64,000 bases of DNA from Myxococcota bacterium (GTDB lineage: Bacteria; Myxococcota_A; Bradymonadia; UBA7976; UBA1532), in assembly GCA_023150895.1 (NCBI GenBank), contig JAKLJY010000023.1:17485-81484 (forward strand), in the 5' to 3' direction. Below, piece after piece: positions 17,282-26,888 of this stretch (the stretch's first letter is position 1; each line of letters begins with the position of its first letter). The notes under the pieces are model-generated. The model was not told where the DNA came from and searched no databases. It was given only the letters and a program-made list of their open reading frames with translations. The translations under genes and the position numbers were made by a program.

Positions 17282-17305
17282 GGGGGGAGTCAGGCCGCGC
17301 CCCCC
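17282..17305 (-). terminator. G/C-stem hairpin after the fadL-like gene
   Basis: A 6-bp G:C stem (17282-17287 with 17300-17305, 12-base loop) lies 26 bases after the fadL-like stop on the minus strand. It could terminate the nadC-fadL transcript. There is no U-tract and base composition alone could produce it. Confidence 0.28.
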
Positions 17306-17330
17306 TGCCAGAGTCTCCCGGCTCCACACC

Positions 17331-18635
17331 TCACTGGAAGTCGTGGCGCAGCGTCACGGTGAAAGCGAAGAGCTCACCCGCGGCCGAGAAGTCACCCATC
17401 GCGTCCCCCTCCGCCCGCTTGTGGTGCTCACGCGCGGAGAGGTGCGTCCACTGGGCGGCCGCGTCGATTGTCAGCGGGGAGGCATGAATCGCCAGCGGAT
17501 CGGCGAACGCATATCCGGCGCCCACCGCAAGCTGATGCGCGGTGCTGTCGATGTAGTTCGTGCGCTCCGTCTGTGCCGGCAGCGGCGTCGGGGACAGCTG
17601 GTAGCCGGCCCGAAGGGCGACCACCGGCACGGGGCGCCATTCGACGCCGAGTCGCGGTGACAGGGTGTCCTCCGCGCCGAGCGCCACCGGGACGCTCTCG
17701 GCCTCGAGCGCTCCCTGGCCGAGCGGCGCGCCATCGAGGGTGACGTCGAACCGCGCCGTGGGGTCGGGGGCCTCGGACCAACGGGCGTAGACGACGTCGA
17801 GCGCGAGCGTCAGATCGACCCGCGGCGACCACGCGACCGCAGCGGTCAGCTGGCCCGGCGTGTAGAGCGACGTGCCGGAGATGTCGGCGTCGAGCGCGCC
17901 GACGTCCTTGATGTCGATGCTCGTCCGCAAGTGGTAGTCGAGCGCGAGGGCCTCACGCCACGACAACCCGAGACGCAGGCCGTCGCTCGGTCGGACGAGG
18001 AGCCCGGCCGTCAGCCCCGTGGCCGTGTCGACGTCGACGGACAGGGTCTTCCGGGTGAAACGACGTCCGAGCAGGTCGAGTTCGACGTCCGCGGCACCGT
18101 CCAGGGAGCCCAGGACCTGGAGCCCGAGACCGAAGGAGATCGTCCGATGGGCCTCGAAGGCCACCGCGGGCGCGACCACGATCTTGTCGGGCAACGCCTC
18201 GTACCGATAGAACTGGGGGGTTCGCTCGTCGCGCGCGTCGACCCGTGTGACCTGGACCGTGGGCAGATACGCGCCGAGGGCCAGCGCAAATCGGTTTTCG
18301 ATCTTGCCGCCGAGTGGAAAGAGGAGCCCGACGGTGACCCCCGCATTTGGGTCGGGCCGCTCGATCGCCGGCCCGGCGGTCGTCGCCTCACGCTGGACGC
18401 TGACCGAAGGGGCGACGATCGTGACCGCCGTGCCGACATGCGGTCGCTTGTGGACCGTCAACGCCGCCGGGTTGTAGTAGACGGCCGAGAAGTCCTCGGC
18501 GGCTGCCGCCTGTGCGCTGGCCATCGCGGCGCCCCGTGCGCCGAACCCGTATGTGTCGAAGACGCTGGCCCGTGCGACGCCGGCCCCCGCCACGAGGGCG
18601 ATCAGGCCGGCGAGCGCGGCCTCACGTCTCTGCAC
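17331..18635 (-). CDS. FadL/OmpP1/TodX-family outer-membrane transporter
   Basis: A 434-residue outer-membrane barrel of the family that carries long-chain fatty acids and other hydrophobic molecules. After a signal peptide ending ARA, the mature N-terminus SVFDTYGFGARGAAMASAQAA and the AVYYNPAALT motif are hallmarks of the hatch region. Repeated GLRLGLSWRE-type strands and a terminal TVTLRHDFQ with C-terminal aromatic context fit a barrel. The start is a GTG at 18635 inside the end of nadC (14-base overlap), so translation is probably coupled. The substrate cannot be deduced. Confidence 0.9.
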   Translation of the reverse strand: MQRREAALAGLIALVAGAGVARASVFDTYGFGARGAAMASAQAAAAEDFSAVYYNPAALTVHKRPHVGTAVTIVAPSVSVQREATTAGPAIERPDPNAGVTVGLLFPLGGKIENRFALALGAYLPTVQVTRVDARDERTPQFYRYEALPDKIVVAPAVAFEAHRTISFGLGLQVLGSLDGAADVELDLLGRRFTRKTLSVDVDTATGLTAGLLVRPSDGLRLGLSWREALALDYHLRTSIDIKDVGALDADISGTSLYTPGQLTAAVAWSPRVDLTLALDVVYARWSEAPDPTARFDVTLDGAPLGQGALEAESVPVALGAEDTLSPRLGVEWRPVPVVALRAGYQLSPTPLPAQTERTNYIDSTAHQLAVGAGYAFADPLAIHASPLTIDAAAQWTHLSAREHHKRAEGDAMGDFSAAGELFAFTVTLRHDFQ

Positions 18636-19488
18636 GCACGACCTCGAGCGCCAGGTCGGCGGCGGGGACGGAGTGGGTCAAGGCGCCGATGGAGATGACG
18701 TCGACGCCCGCCTCGGCGAAGGCACGCACGTTGGCGAGGTGGATGCCGCCGCTCGCCTCCAGAACGACGCGCCCCTGCGCCCGCCGGACGGCCTCTGCTG
18801 CGAGCGCGGGGGTGAAGTTGTCGATGAGGACGACCTCCGCACCGGCGGCGATCGCGACGTCGAGCCCGTCGAGGTCCTCGACTTCGACCTCGATGCGCAG
18901 CACGTGGGGGGCGTTTGCCCGGGCGCGGCGGACCGTCTCGGCGATGCCGCCGCCGACGGCGAGATGGTTGTCCTTGATCAGGACCCCCCCGTCGAGGGCG
19001 GCCCGGTGGTTGTGCGCACCGCCCATGCGGACCGCGTACTTGTCGAGGACGCGCCACCCGGGCAGCGTCTTGCGGGTGTCGGCGATGCGCGCCCGCGTCC
19101 CCGCGACCGCGTCCACGTAGCGGCGTGTCTGTGTCGCGACCCCGCTCATCCGCTGGAGGAAGTTCAGCATCGTGCGTTCGAGCACGAGCAGCTCGCGCAT
19201 GCCGCCCTCGAAGTGGGCCACCGGGCGGTCCGCCTCGACCACCGCGCCGTCTTCTGCCGTCCAGCGGGCCGTCGGAGCGGACGGCCCGAACCGCGCGAGC
19301 AGACGCTCGACGACGGGACGCCCGCAGAGCACGAGGCGTTGGCGAGCCTCGAGGACGGCGTGTCCGCGCGTACCGGCGGGGACGGTGATTTCGGAGGTGA
19401 CGTCGCCCTGGCCGATGTCCTCGGCGAGGGCCAGGTCGATGAGCGCATCGAGGTGGGGGGTGGGCCAGAGCATGCGTCCGGTTACCAT
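18622..19488 (-). CDS. nadC: Nicotinate-nucleotide pyrophosphorylase (quinolinate phosphoribosyltransferase)
   Basis: NadC makes nicotinate mononucleotide from quinolinate and PRPP in de novo NAD synthesis. The 288-residue product contains LAEDIGQGDVTSE, the RTMLNFLQRMSGVAT motif, ADTRKTLPGWRVLDKYAV, GGAHNHR, LIKDNHL and the C-terminal EASGGIHLANVRAFAEAGVDVISIGALTHS, all typical and in the right order. The ATG at 19488 is used; an ATG at 19473 is possible and neither has a strong Shine-Dalgarno. No nadA or nadB is nearby. It overlaps the fadL-like gene downstream by 14 bases. Confidence 0.94.
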   Translation of the reverse strand: MVTGRMLWPTPHLDALIDLALAEDIGQGDVTSEITVPAGTRGHAVLEARQRLVLCGRPVVERLLARFGPSAPTARWTAEDGAVVEADRPVAHFEGGMRELLVLERTMLNFLQRMSGVATQTRRYVDAVAGTRARIADTRKTLPGWRVLDKYAVRMGGAHNHRAALDGGVLIKDNHLAVGGGIAETVRRARANAPHVLRIEVEVEDLDGLDVAIAAGAEVVLIDNFTPALAAEAVRRAQGRVVLEASGGIHLANVRAFAEAGVDVISIGALTHSVPAADLALEVVRAET

Positions 19489-19550
19489 GAGCCCGGGCCG
19501 GCGGCAAGGCGCCGGGTGGCCGTTGCGTCACGCGGGCCCTCCGGGATAGC

Positions 19551-20849
19551 GTGGCGAGCCCCAACGACGACAGGCTCACCGTGCTGCTCGAAACCATCGG
19601 CCTCGCGCTCGCCCTCGCTGCCGCTCCCGCGGTGCTCGCCGACGCGCCCGTCCAGGCACCGTCCGCGCCGGCGGCCCCCGCCGCCGACTCCAAGGCGCTG
19701 CTCGCCCGCGCGCGCGACATCCAGAAGCGCGTCGAGAGCCTGCGCGGCCAGAAGCTCTCCAAGCCGTTGCGCATGGGGGTGAAGGCCAAACCGGAGATCA
19801 CGCGATTCATCCAGGAGCGCCTGAAGGAAGAGTACGGCCCGGCCAAGGTCGCCGCCGAGGGGCAGATGCTGAAACTCGTCGGGCTGCTCCCCGCCACGCT
19901 CGACTACGGCGGATTCCTGACGCAGCTGCTGACGGAGCAGGTCGCAGGCTTCTACGACCACACGCGTCAGGAGCTCCACATCGCCGACTGGATCCCTTCG
20001 TTCATGCAGGATCCCGTGCTGGCGCACGAGATCTTTCACGCCGTCCAGGACCAGGAGTGGGGTGGCGGCAAGCTCATCGACTCGAAGAAGTACAGCCACG
20101 ACGCCGTGCAGGCCCACGCCGCCCTTCTCGAAGGCGACGCGACGATCGTGATGCTGCTCTATGCCATGAGCGACGCGGACGGGAACGCCCCGGACCTGCC
20201 GACGGCGAGCATCATGATGGTGGCCATGACCATCCCGCTGCAGATGAGCAGCCCCGAGTACCCGGTCATGTCCTCCGCGCCGGACTACCTCAAGCAGTCG
20301 CTCATCTTCCCGTACCAGCAGGGCCTGATGTTCCTCGGCGGGCTGCGGCAGGCCGGCTGGACGTTTGCCGACTTCCGCAAGCTCTACACCGATCCGCCGA
20401 GCTCGACGGAGCAGATCCTGCACCCGGAGCGGTACGCGCCGACCCGGGATACCCCGTCGGAGGTCGGCGTCGCCCCGCGACCGGGGTTCTCGCGACCGTG
20501 GGAGGGGACCGCCGGCGAGCTGCACCTGAAGCAGCTCCTGCTGGCCGGCCTGCCGGCGGATCGCGCCACCAACGCGGCGGCCGGTTGGGACGGTGACTTC
20601 ACGGCGCTCGAAGTGAACGGCGCTCGATCGGTCGTGCTGGCCACCGTCACCTGGGACGCCGCGGCGGACGCCGCCGAGTTCGCCGCCGCGGCCCGCGACG
20701 CCCACGCGGCCCGCAAGAGCGGACCCGCCGTCACCTTCGAAGTCGCCACGGTCGGCACCGTGACGTATGCCGCCTGGTCCGAAGACGCGGCCCTGGCACG
20801 CGAGACCGTTGCCGGGCTCCCCGCCCGCAGCAAGGTGGTCCCGCGCTGA
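19551..20849 (+). CDS. Exported HExxH putative zinc protease
   Basis: A 432-residue exported protein. The reading frame opens with GTG at 19551; a second in-frame GTG at 19581 would place the signal peptide (LLETIGLALALAAAPAVLA) right at the N-terminus and may be the true start. The motif AHEIFHAVQDQ around residue 160 gives HExxH with a downstream ALLEGDATIVMLL, whose Glu could be the third zinc ligand as in gluzincin-type peptidases. The rest has no familiar domain. It may be a protease or an inactive relative. It lies 63 bases from the divergent nadC. Confidence 0.72.
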   Translation: MASPNDDRLTVLLETIGLALALAAAPAVLADAPVQAPSAPAAPAADSKALLARARDIQKRVESLRGQKLSKPLRMGVKAKPEITRFIQERLKEEYGPAKVAAEGQMLKLVGLLPATLDYGGFLTQLLTEQVAGFYDHTRQELHIADWIPSFMQDPVLAHEIFHAVQDQEWGGGKLIDSKKYSHDAVQAHAALLEGDATIVMLLYAMSDADGNAPDLPTASIMMVAMTIPLQMSSPEYPVMSSAPDYLKQSLIFPYQQGLMFLGGLRQAGWTFADFRKLYTDPPSSTEQILHPERYAPTRDTPSEVGVAPRPGFSRPWEGTAGELHLKQLLLAGLPADRATNAAAGWDGDFTALEVNGARSVVLATVTWDAAADAAEFAAAARDAHAARKSGPAVTFEVATVGTVTYAAWSEDAALARETVAGLPARSKVVPR

Positions 20850-20934
20850 GACGGTCCGGGTATACCCCCCCCTTCGCCATGGAAGATTTGGAGCCGATTC
20901 GAGCAATTGAAACGTTCAACGCTCGGAGGTTCCC

Positions 20935-23175
20935 ATGGCCCGCACCCACAAGACGCTCGCCACCTGTCTGGCTCTGACCCTCGGCGCGGCCCCCGCCTTT
21001 GCAGCGCAGGCCCCCAACCCGCTGCGTCCGGATCAGGTTGCCCTCGACCGCGAACGCGTCGTCCGGGTGGACGTCTCGTCGACGAGCGGCGCCTCCGAGG
21101 GTGGCCGCGGCCTTTACCGCGCGGCGCACCTCGCCGATGGCCGCGACTGGTCCGCCTGGGGCAGCGTCCCCGAGGACGCCGCCGGTGCGTGGGTGAAGCT
21201 GGGCTTCTCCAAGGTCGAGTACATCGACCGCGTCGAATACGTGCCCGGCGACGCCCGGGACGCCGGCGCCTTCGCACACTGCGCCCGCCCGGGGCGCCTG
21301 CGGATCGAAGGGGGTGACGAGGTCCGGACGTTCGACCTGCCCGACCGCCGTTGGCAGCAGGTCATCGAGTTGTCCCCGCCGGTGGCCGCCGACGCCCTGA
21401 AGATCACGTTCGAGTCGGTCCACGGAAAGTCGGTCATGGGCGGTGTCTGCCTCTCCGAGCTGAAGCTCGCCGGCCCGAAGGACCCCTTCGCCGCCTTCCC
21501 GGGCCTGCGGCAGCGCATCGACGAGGCCCTCTCCCTGCTGGCCGACGACCAGCGTTTCCGCGGCGGCGAGCGGGCGCTGCTCGCCATCGGTCCGCCGGCC
21601 GTCGACCAGGCGATCGGCGCGCTCGATGCCCGCAACCCGAACCTGACGGCTCGGCTCCTGGTGGTCCTCGGCGCCTTGGGTGACGTGCGCGCCATCCGCC
21701 CCGTGGCCGCGCACCTGGCCCATGCCGAGAAGGACGTGCGGGACGCCGCCCTGTGGGCCCTCGGGGCGCTGCGCAGCGCGGCCCACTACGACGCGATCCG
21801 CACCTGGTACGACCACACCGCCGGCCAGGCCCGCGACCGTGCGTTCGACGCGCTCGTCCGCACCGGTGACGAACGAGCCCTCGACGTCGTGCTCGCCGAG
21901 CTCGTCGGCGGCAGCGCCGTTCGCCGCGAGGCGGCCGAGCGTCACCTCGGTGCGTTCGGTCCCGCCGCCGTGGCCGCGCTCGCCCCGATGCTCCAGTCCA
22001 GTGCCCGTGCGGAGCGCGCGGCGGCCCTGCGCGCCCTCGGGAGCATCCAGGTGCCCGACGCCCACGAGATTCTGATGGCGAACCTCTCCGGTGCCGCCGA
22101 GAGCGACCTGCGCGCCGCCGCCATCACGGGCCTGGCACGGCGTGGCGACCTGGCGGCCCACGACGCCATCGCCTCCATGTGGGACAGCCGCTACCTCGTC
22201 GAGCGGCAGGCGGTGGCCTACGCGCTCGGCCGCTTCGGTCAGCCCGAGGACCTCGAGACCCTCGACCTGATGACCACGGACATGAGCATGAGCGTTCGGC
22301 AGGCGGCCGCGAGCGCGATGGGGGCGTTCGGTGAATCGGCCCGTCCGAGGCTGCGTCGCCTGGCGGTGATGGGCTCGGACGGCGGCACGGCCCTGGCGGC
22401 GGCCAAAGCGCTGCTCGGCCGGGACGCGACGCTCGAGGAGCTCGTCGCGGTGCTCGCCTCCCGATACCCCGAGGTCCGCGCCTCGGCGGCCGCCGGTCTC
22501 GCCGAGCGGGGACCGGCCGGACAGGCCGCGTTGATCGAGGCGACGGTCGCCGGGACGGATCCCGTCCGCGCCGCCGCCGTCGTGCAGCTCCGGGGCATCG
22601 GCCGCAAGGCGCTCCCGGCTCTGCTAGACCGCGCCGACGAGGCGATCCCCGCCGCGCAGGCCGACATTCTCCGCCTGCTCGCGGCGTACGGCGAACCCCT
22701 CGGTCTCGAGCATGCCACCCGGCAGCTCACCGATGCGCCCGACCTGATCGTCCGCCGCCTCGCAGTGCAAGCCGTCGCCGCCTGCGGCGACGAGGCGACC
22801 GCGGTGACCCCGCTGGTCACGGCGCTGACCGACACGGCCGTCGAGGTTCGGCTCGCGGCCATCGAGGCGCTCGGGCAGAAGCGCATCGCCGCGGCCGCCC
22901 CCGCGCTGGTCGAGCAGCTCAACCACCCGAGCCGCGAGGTTGCCCGGGCCGCCGTCGTGGCGCTCGGCCAGATTCGCGAGCAGTCGGCCATCGACGGCCT
23001 GGCGGCCCTCTTTCACACCAAGCGCCGCTTCGAGCAGGACGACCCGCAGCTGCGCAAGGACATCGTCGCGACGCTCGGCCGGATCGGCGGCGACCGCAGC
23101 CTGCCCGTGCTGATGGACGCCATGGGCGACCCGGATGTCCGCGTGCGCTTCGCCGCCCAGGACGTGCTGTACTGA
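20935..23175 (+). CDS. Exported HEAT-repeat protein with discoidin-like N-domain
   Basis: A 746-residue exported protein with a clear CGGAGG Shine-Dalgarno six bases before the ATG and a signal peptide ending AFA. Residues about 30-185 look like a beta-sandwich of the discoidin (F5/8 C) kind (VEYIDRVEYVPGD, LRIEGGDEVRTFDL, ALKITFESVHG). From about 190 to the end there are many HEAT/PBS-lyase-like repeats of about 30 residues (e.g. LGDVRAIRPVAAHLAHAEKD, AAITGLARRGDLAAHDAIAS). It is probably a periplasmic or surface scaffold. A stretch of 123 bases with nothing recognisable separates it from the next gene. Confidence 0.8.
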   Translation: MARTHKTLATCLALTLGAAPAFAAQAPNPLRPDQVALDRERVVRVDVSSTSGASEGGRGLYRAAHLADGRDWSAWGSVPEDAAGAWVKLGFSKVEYIDRVEYVPGDARDAGAFAHCARPGRLRIEGGDEVRTFDLPDRRWQQVIELSPPVAADALKITFESVHGKSVMGGVCLSELKLAGPKDPFAAFPGLRQRIDEALSLLADDQRFRGGERALLAIGPPAVDQAIGALDARNPNLTARLLVVLGALGDVRAIRPVAAHLAHAEKDVRDAALWALGALRSAAHYDAIRTWYDHTAGQARDRAFDALVRTGDERALDVVLAELVGGSAVRREAAERHLGAFGPAAVAALAPMLQSSARAERAAALRALGSIQVPDAHEILMANLSGAAESDLRAAAITGLARRGDLAAHDAIASMWDSRYLVERQAVAYALGRFGQPEDLETLDLMTTDMSMSVRQAAASAMGAFGESARPRLRRLAVMGSDGGTALAAAKALLGRDATLEELVAVLASRYPEVRASAAAGLAERGPAGQAALIEATVAGTDPVRAAAVVQLRGIGRKALPALLDRADEAIPAAQADILRLLAAYGEPLGLEHATRQLTDAPDLIVRRLAVQAVAACGDEATAVTPLVTALTDTAVEVRLAAIEALGQKRIAAAAPALVEQLNHPSREVARAAVVALGQIREQSAIDGLAALFHTKRRFEQDDPQLRKDIVATLGRIGGDRSLPVLMDAMGDPDVRVRFAAQDVLY

Positions 23176-23298
23176 GCCGAGCGCCTCTGCGGTCACCCGG
23201 AACCGCGAGCCCCACCGGCCGGCCCCCGAAACGCCGCGGTGAACCAGCCGGACTGACGAAATCCCCACCGCCACGGGGTCTGCTATAGTCGCACGCCC

Positions 23299-24666
23299 GT
23301 GGCACGCCTCTCCCTCCCCCTTCTCCGCCTTCGCGCCCCGTCGAATCCGCTCGACCGCCCCGCCGCGCTCGCGGCCGCCGCCGGCCTCCTGCTCGCCCCC
23401 CTCCTGGGCATGGCCGTGGCCGGCGCTCCGGTGGTCGCGACGTCCCTGGTGGTGGCCGCGGTGGTCTTCGCCGTGCTGCTCGGGCGACCGCATTGGGCCG
23501 CGTACGCCGTCTGCTTCTCGATGTTCTTCAACCACACCTGGCTCCCGCTGGGGCCCGCCCAGCTCGATCCCGGGGACCTGGCGACGCTGATTCTGGTGCC
23601 GATCTGGCTGTTGGACCGCATGTCCGGGCGTCGCCGGCCCCGCCTCCTGCCCCACTGGTGGCTCGTCCCGGCGTTGTTGGCCTGGATGACCGCGAGCCTC
23701 CTGCTCGCGGGCATTCCATCGGGTGTCCTCGGCCGCTTCGCCCGGGAGGTCCAGATGCTCGCGACGTGCCTCGCCGTCATGGACCTGCTCGCCGAAGAGC
23801 GACGGCTCTGGATCGCCTTCGGATGCATGGCGGCCGGGGGCGCGGTCGAGATCGCGCTGGCGCTCCCCGAGTTCGGGTCGGCCTACCGGGTCGGCGGCGC
23901 GTACGATCAACCGAATCTCTTTGCGCATTTCATCGCGACGGCGGTCGTGCCGGTCGTTGCGCTGTGGACGGTCGCCCGCAACCGGACGCTGCGGGCGGTC
24001 CTGCTGGGGGTCCTCGGTGTCATGCTCCTCGGGGTCGTGCTGAGCATCTCCCGCGGGACCTACATCGCCCTCGGCCTGGCGCTCCTCTGGTGGGTGCGCG
24101 CGAACCGCCGCCAGCTCGCCCTGCTCCTGGCCGTCACGGTCGTGCTCGGCGTCGTGGTGCCATCGGTCCGGGGCAAGGACACCGACGAGATCGGCGAGCG
24201 TCTCGAGATGAAGGACGAGAGCGTCACCCACCGCTGGGCCACCGTCATCAACGGCCTCAACGCGACCCGGGCCCACCCGGTCTTCGGCGTCGGGTACGGG
24301 CAGTTTCGCAAGCTCGACCACGCGGTCGAAGTGACCTCACAGGCCGGCCGCTCGGCCCACAACTTCTACCTGACGCTAGCGGCGACCTGCGGCCTCCCGG
24401 CCCTCCTGATCTACCTGGGCATCCTGACCGGGGTGATGCGCCGTCTCGCTCGCTGGCAGCGACAGTTCGTGGCGGCGGGGGCACCCCGGGCGCTCGAGCA
24501 CAGCGCGCTGCTCGTCAAGGCCGCGCAGGCGATGATGATCTACCTCGTGGTGACGTCGATGACGAAGGGGGTGGGCATGACGCTGTGGGTGGTGATCGGT
24601 CTCGCGGGGGCGGCCGCGCAGCTCCCCCGCCGGATCGCGACTCCGTCCGCGGAGGGGGGCGCGTGA
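23299..24666 (+). CDS. O-antigen ligase/polymerase-like membrane protein
   Basis: A 455-residue inner-membrane protein with about ten to twelve predicted helices. The large periplasmic loop near residues 290-365 contains RGKDTDEIGERLEMKDES and the HPVFGVGYGQF and SAHNFYLTLAATCGLPALLIYLG segments typical of the Wzy_C/O-antigen ligase family, with the conserved His of the loop. Such proteins transfer or polymerise lipid-linked glycans. The start is a GTG at 23299. The stop overlaps the plsY GTG start (GTGA), so the two membrane proteins are co-translated. The ligase-versus-polymerase role cannot be resolved. Confidence 0.85.
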   Translation: MARLSLPLLRLRAPSNPLDRPAALAAAAGLLLAPLLGMAVAGAPVVATSLVVAAVVFAVLLGRPHWAAYAVCFSMFFNHTWLPLGPAQLDPGDLATLILVPIWLLDRMSGRRRPRLLPHWWLVPALLAWMTASLLLAGIPSGVLGRFAREVQMLATCLAVMDLLAEERRLWIAFGCMAAGGAVEIALALPEFGSAYRVGGAYDQPNLFAHFIATAVVPVVALWTVARNRTLRAVLLGVLGVMLLGVVLSISRGTYIALGLALLWWVRANRRQLALLLAVTVVLGVVVPSVRGKDTDEIGERLEMKDESVTHRWATVINGLNATRAHPVFGVGYGQFRKLDHAVEVTSQAGRSAHNFYLTLAATCGLPALLIYLGILTGVMRRLARWQRQFVAAGAPRALEHSALLVKAAQAMMIYLVVTSMTKGVGMTLWVVIGLAGAAAQLPRRIATPSAEGGA

Positions 24667-25283
24667 GCTCGCCCGCACTGCTTGCCGCGACCATCGGGCT
24701 CGCCTACCTGGCCGGGTCCATCCCGACGGGCGTCCTGCTCGGCCGCCTCGTCGGCCGCGATCCCCGCGCCGCGGGCAGCGGCAACATCGGCGCGACGAAC
24801 GTGACCCGCACCCTCGGCAAGGCGGCCGGCGCCGCCACGCTCCTCGTCGACGTCCTCAAGGGGGTCCTGCCGACGCTGTGGGCGGCCGGACAGGGGCAGA
24901 CGTGGCTTGCCGCGGCGGCGGGCCTCTCGGCCACGCTGGGGCACTGTTATCCGGTCTGGCTCCGTTTCCGGGGGGGCAAGGGGGTCGCAACGGCGTTCGG
25001 CGCGATGGCTGCGTTGACCTGGCCGGTGGCCGTCCTCTCGGCCCTCCTCTGGGTGGCCGTCGCCGTGATCACCCGGATTCCCGCCGTCGGCAGCCTCGCC
25101 GCGGCGGTCGCGTTCGTCGGTCTGTCGTTCTGGGACGGGCAACCCGCCGAAACGCAGGGTCTCGCGGTTCTGCTGGCGCTGCTCATCGTCGTGCGCCATC
25201 GGTCGAACATCGCGCAGCTTCAGGGACGCACGCGACCACCCCGCCCGCGACGTGCGCCGCCGTCTCAGCGGTCGAAACCGTAA
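24663..25283 (+). CDS. plsY: Glycerol-3-phosphate acyltransferase PlsY
   Basis: PlsY acylates glycerol-3-phosphate from acyl-phosphate in the inner membrane, the first step of phospholipid synthesis. The 206-residue protein has the three family motifs: LAGSIPTGVLLGR with following GSGNIGATNVTRTLGK, the LGHCYPVWLRFRGGKGVAT block, and the final VRHRSNIAQLQGR. It begins at GTG 24663, which overlaps the upstream stop and has GGAGG about eight bases before. The 3' end overlaps a convergent gene by 19 bases. Confidence 0.95.
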   Translation: MSSPALLAATIGLAYLAGSIPTGVLLGRLVGRDPRAAGSGNIGATNVTRTLGKAAGAATLLVDVLKGVLPTLWAAGQGQTWLAAAAGLSATLGHCYPVWLRFRGGKGVATAFGAMAALTWPVAVLSALLWVAVAVITRIPAVGSLAAAVAFVGLSFWDGQPAETQGLAVLLALLIVVRHRSNIAQLQGRTRPPRPRRAPPSQRSKP

Positions 25284-26413
25284 CCGACGGCGAGGCCGGC
25301 GACGGTTCGGGCGTACTGGCCCCGCGAGGCCTCCGGTGAGAACCAGAGACCGCCGTGGACCAGGACCGACCACGTGTCATCGAGGGGACGCTCGAGCCTC
25401 AGCGAGACGGCCTGTCGGCCCTCGTCCTCGATGAGCGCCGTCTCGGAGACATGCTGCGCGTCGTCGTACGCGATGTGCTGGAGCGTCGCACCCGCCGTGA
25501 GCACGAGCTGCGCCGGCAACGTCGTCGTCGCCTGGAGCCGGAGCACGCCCCGTCGCAACCCGCCGCCGACCGAGTTGGAGTCCGTCCGCTCCCACGCGGC
25601 CTCGCCGGAGAGCAGGAAGTCCCCGCCATACTGGCCTTCGAGCGCCGCACGCAGGTGGCGATCCCGCCGGCGCCGTGACGCATCGTCGGCCAGAATGGGC
25701 AGGCCTGCGGGGTCGTGGCCGATCACGACCTGCGCGATCCCGTCGAAGTCGCGACGCAGGAACGTGCCCGAGAGGCTCGTCGACCACGGGCCCGTGCCGT
25801 ACCCGATGAGCGCATGACCGCCGTATGCGTCGGCGTCGAGGTCCCGGTCGTCCTTGAAAATCGTCCGGTCGTACAGACCCCGGGCGCCGAGCCGCAGCTC
25901 GCCGAGGCGGACATCGAGACCCGGTCCGGCGCTCAGCCGCGTGTGGTCGAGCGACTGAACGGGGGCCCGGGTCGTGCGGTCGCGGACCCCCGCGTCGAGG
26001 CGCAGCGCCATCGCCGAGCCGAGGCCCTGCTGCACCGAAGCGTCGGCCTTCTGGTGCAGGACGTCTTCCCCGGTCGCGTCCACATGCAGCTTGCCCCCGC
26101 CATGCCAGCCGCCCGTCACGCGCCCCCCCCGGCCGAACGGAACCGCGCCGCGCAGCTCGGCGACCCCCCGCCAGACGGCATCGGCGGGACCGCCGGCCTC
26201 CTCGCGCGTCGCGTTGGAGTCGTAATCGGCCCCCGTCTCGAGCCGGACCGACGACGTCCCGACGGCCCACGAGTGACCCGGTGTCCCCGCCAGCGCCCAC
26301 ACGGCCACCGCACGGCCGAACCAACCGGAGAAGCGCCACGGCGACGCCACCGGGGCCGAGGCCCGGCGCGCGGCCGCCCGGGTCGCACGAGTGGGCCGGC
26401 GTGCGTCAGTCAC
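25265..26413 (-). CDS. Predicted outer-membrane beta-barrel protein
   Basis: A 382-residue protein. The GTG at 26413 is chosen because it overlaps the upstream stop (GTGACTGA) and opens the reading frame used; it leaves a basic N-terminus of about 28 residues before a hydrophobic segment (FGRAVAVWALAG) that may act as a signal. The rest is alternating strands with turns rich in Asp/Gly (VRLETGADYDSNAT, GPWSTSLSGTFLRRDFDG, TLPAQLVLTAGATLQHIAYDD), which fits an outer-membrane barrel; the end VGYGFDR is also barrel-like. It is the second gene after the coiled-coil reading frame and probably works with it. Confidence 0.7.
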   Translation of the reverse strand: MTDARRPTRATRAAARRASAPVASPWRFSGWFGRAVAVWALAGTPGHSWAVGTSSVRLETGADYDSNATREEAGGPADAVWRGVAELRGAVPFGRGGRVTGGWHGGGKLHVDATGEDVLHQKADASVQQGLGSAMALRLDAGVRDRTTRAPVQSLDHTRLSAGPGLDVRLGELRLGARGLYDRTIFKDDRDLDADAYGGHALIGYGTGPWSTSLSGTFLRRDFDGIAQVVIGHDPAGLPILADDASRRRRDRHLRAALEGQYGGDFLLSGEAAWERTDSNSVGGGLRRGVLRLQATTTLPAQLVLTAGATLQHIAYDDAQHVSETALIEDEGRQAVSLRLERPLDDTWSVLVHGGLWFSPEASRGQYARTVAGLAVGYGFDR

Positions 26414-26888
26414 CGTCCGACGGGACTCCCTTCTCGAGACGATCAAGCGCATCCCGCCGCGAATCGAGCTGGCGGACCGTCTTCTCGAGGTCCCGCCGGC
26501 GCGCCTCGAGGCGTCGAATCTGCTCGGCGAGCGCGTCGGGGCTGAGGCTGCCGACATCGGCGGTCAAGAGCTGCGGATCGAGGGCATCCTGGATGACGAG
26601 CGCCGGTTGCACGCCCGCGCCGCCGCCCTCGAACGTGACGCCGGCCGGCAGTGCCACCGGCGGTGGCTCCGCGACGGGACCGGGCGGGGCATCCGTCGTG
26701 ACCCCCGTGCCGAGGCCGGCACCGTCGTCGGTGCCGCCCCCGAACGACTCATCGGAGTCGGCCCCGGCGCCATTGGAAGCGCCCTCCGCCGCCGGCGGTC
26801 GGGCGCTCGCCGCCGAGCGAGACCGTCGCGCCGCCGACACTCCGCGCGTCCCCGGCCGCTGCGGTGTCCGCCCGCGCGCTGACGACAC
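26406..26888 (-). pseudogene. 3' part of the frameshifted coiled-coil gene
   Basis: In the frame ending at 26406 the sequence from about 26810 is clearly protein-like: an acidic Gly/Asp linker, a Pro-rich stretch, then VQPALVIQDALDPQLLTADV and a charged coiled coil (AEQIRRLEARRRDLEKTVRQ). In-frame GTG codons at 26888 and 26840 could start it, but the resulting N-terminus is Arg/Ser-rich and unlike an exported protein, so it is more likely the C-terminal continuation of the reading frame 26749-27666. The downstream gene starts with a GTG overlapping this stop, which supports this frame being translated. Confidence 0.5.

Noticed and set aside
20861..20870. GGGTATACCC palindrome as a regulator site
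   Set aside because: A single 10-base palindrome with no second copy or known binding motif; easily due to chance.
23284..23289. TATAGT as a -10 box before the ligase-like gene at 23299
   Set aside because: No -35 at proper spacing, and transcription would begin at or after the chosen start codon.
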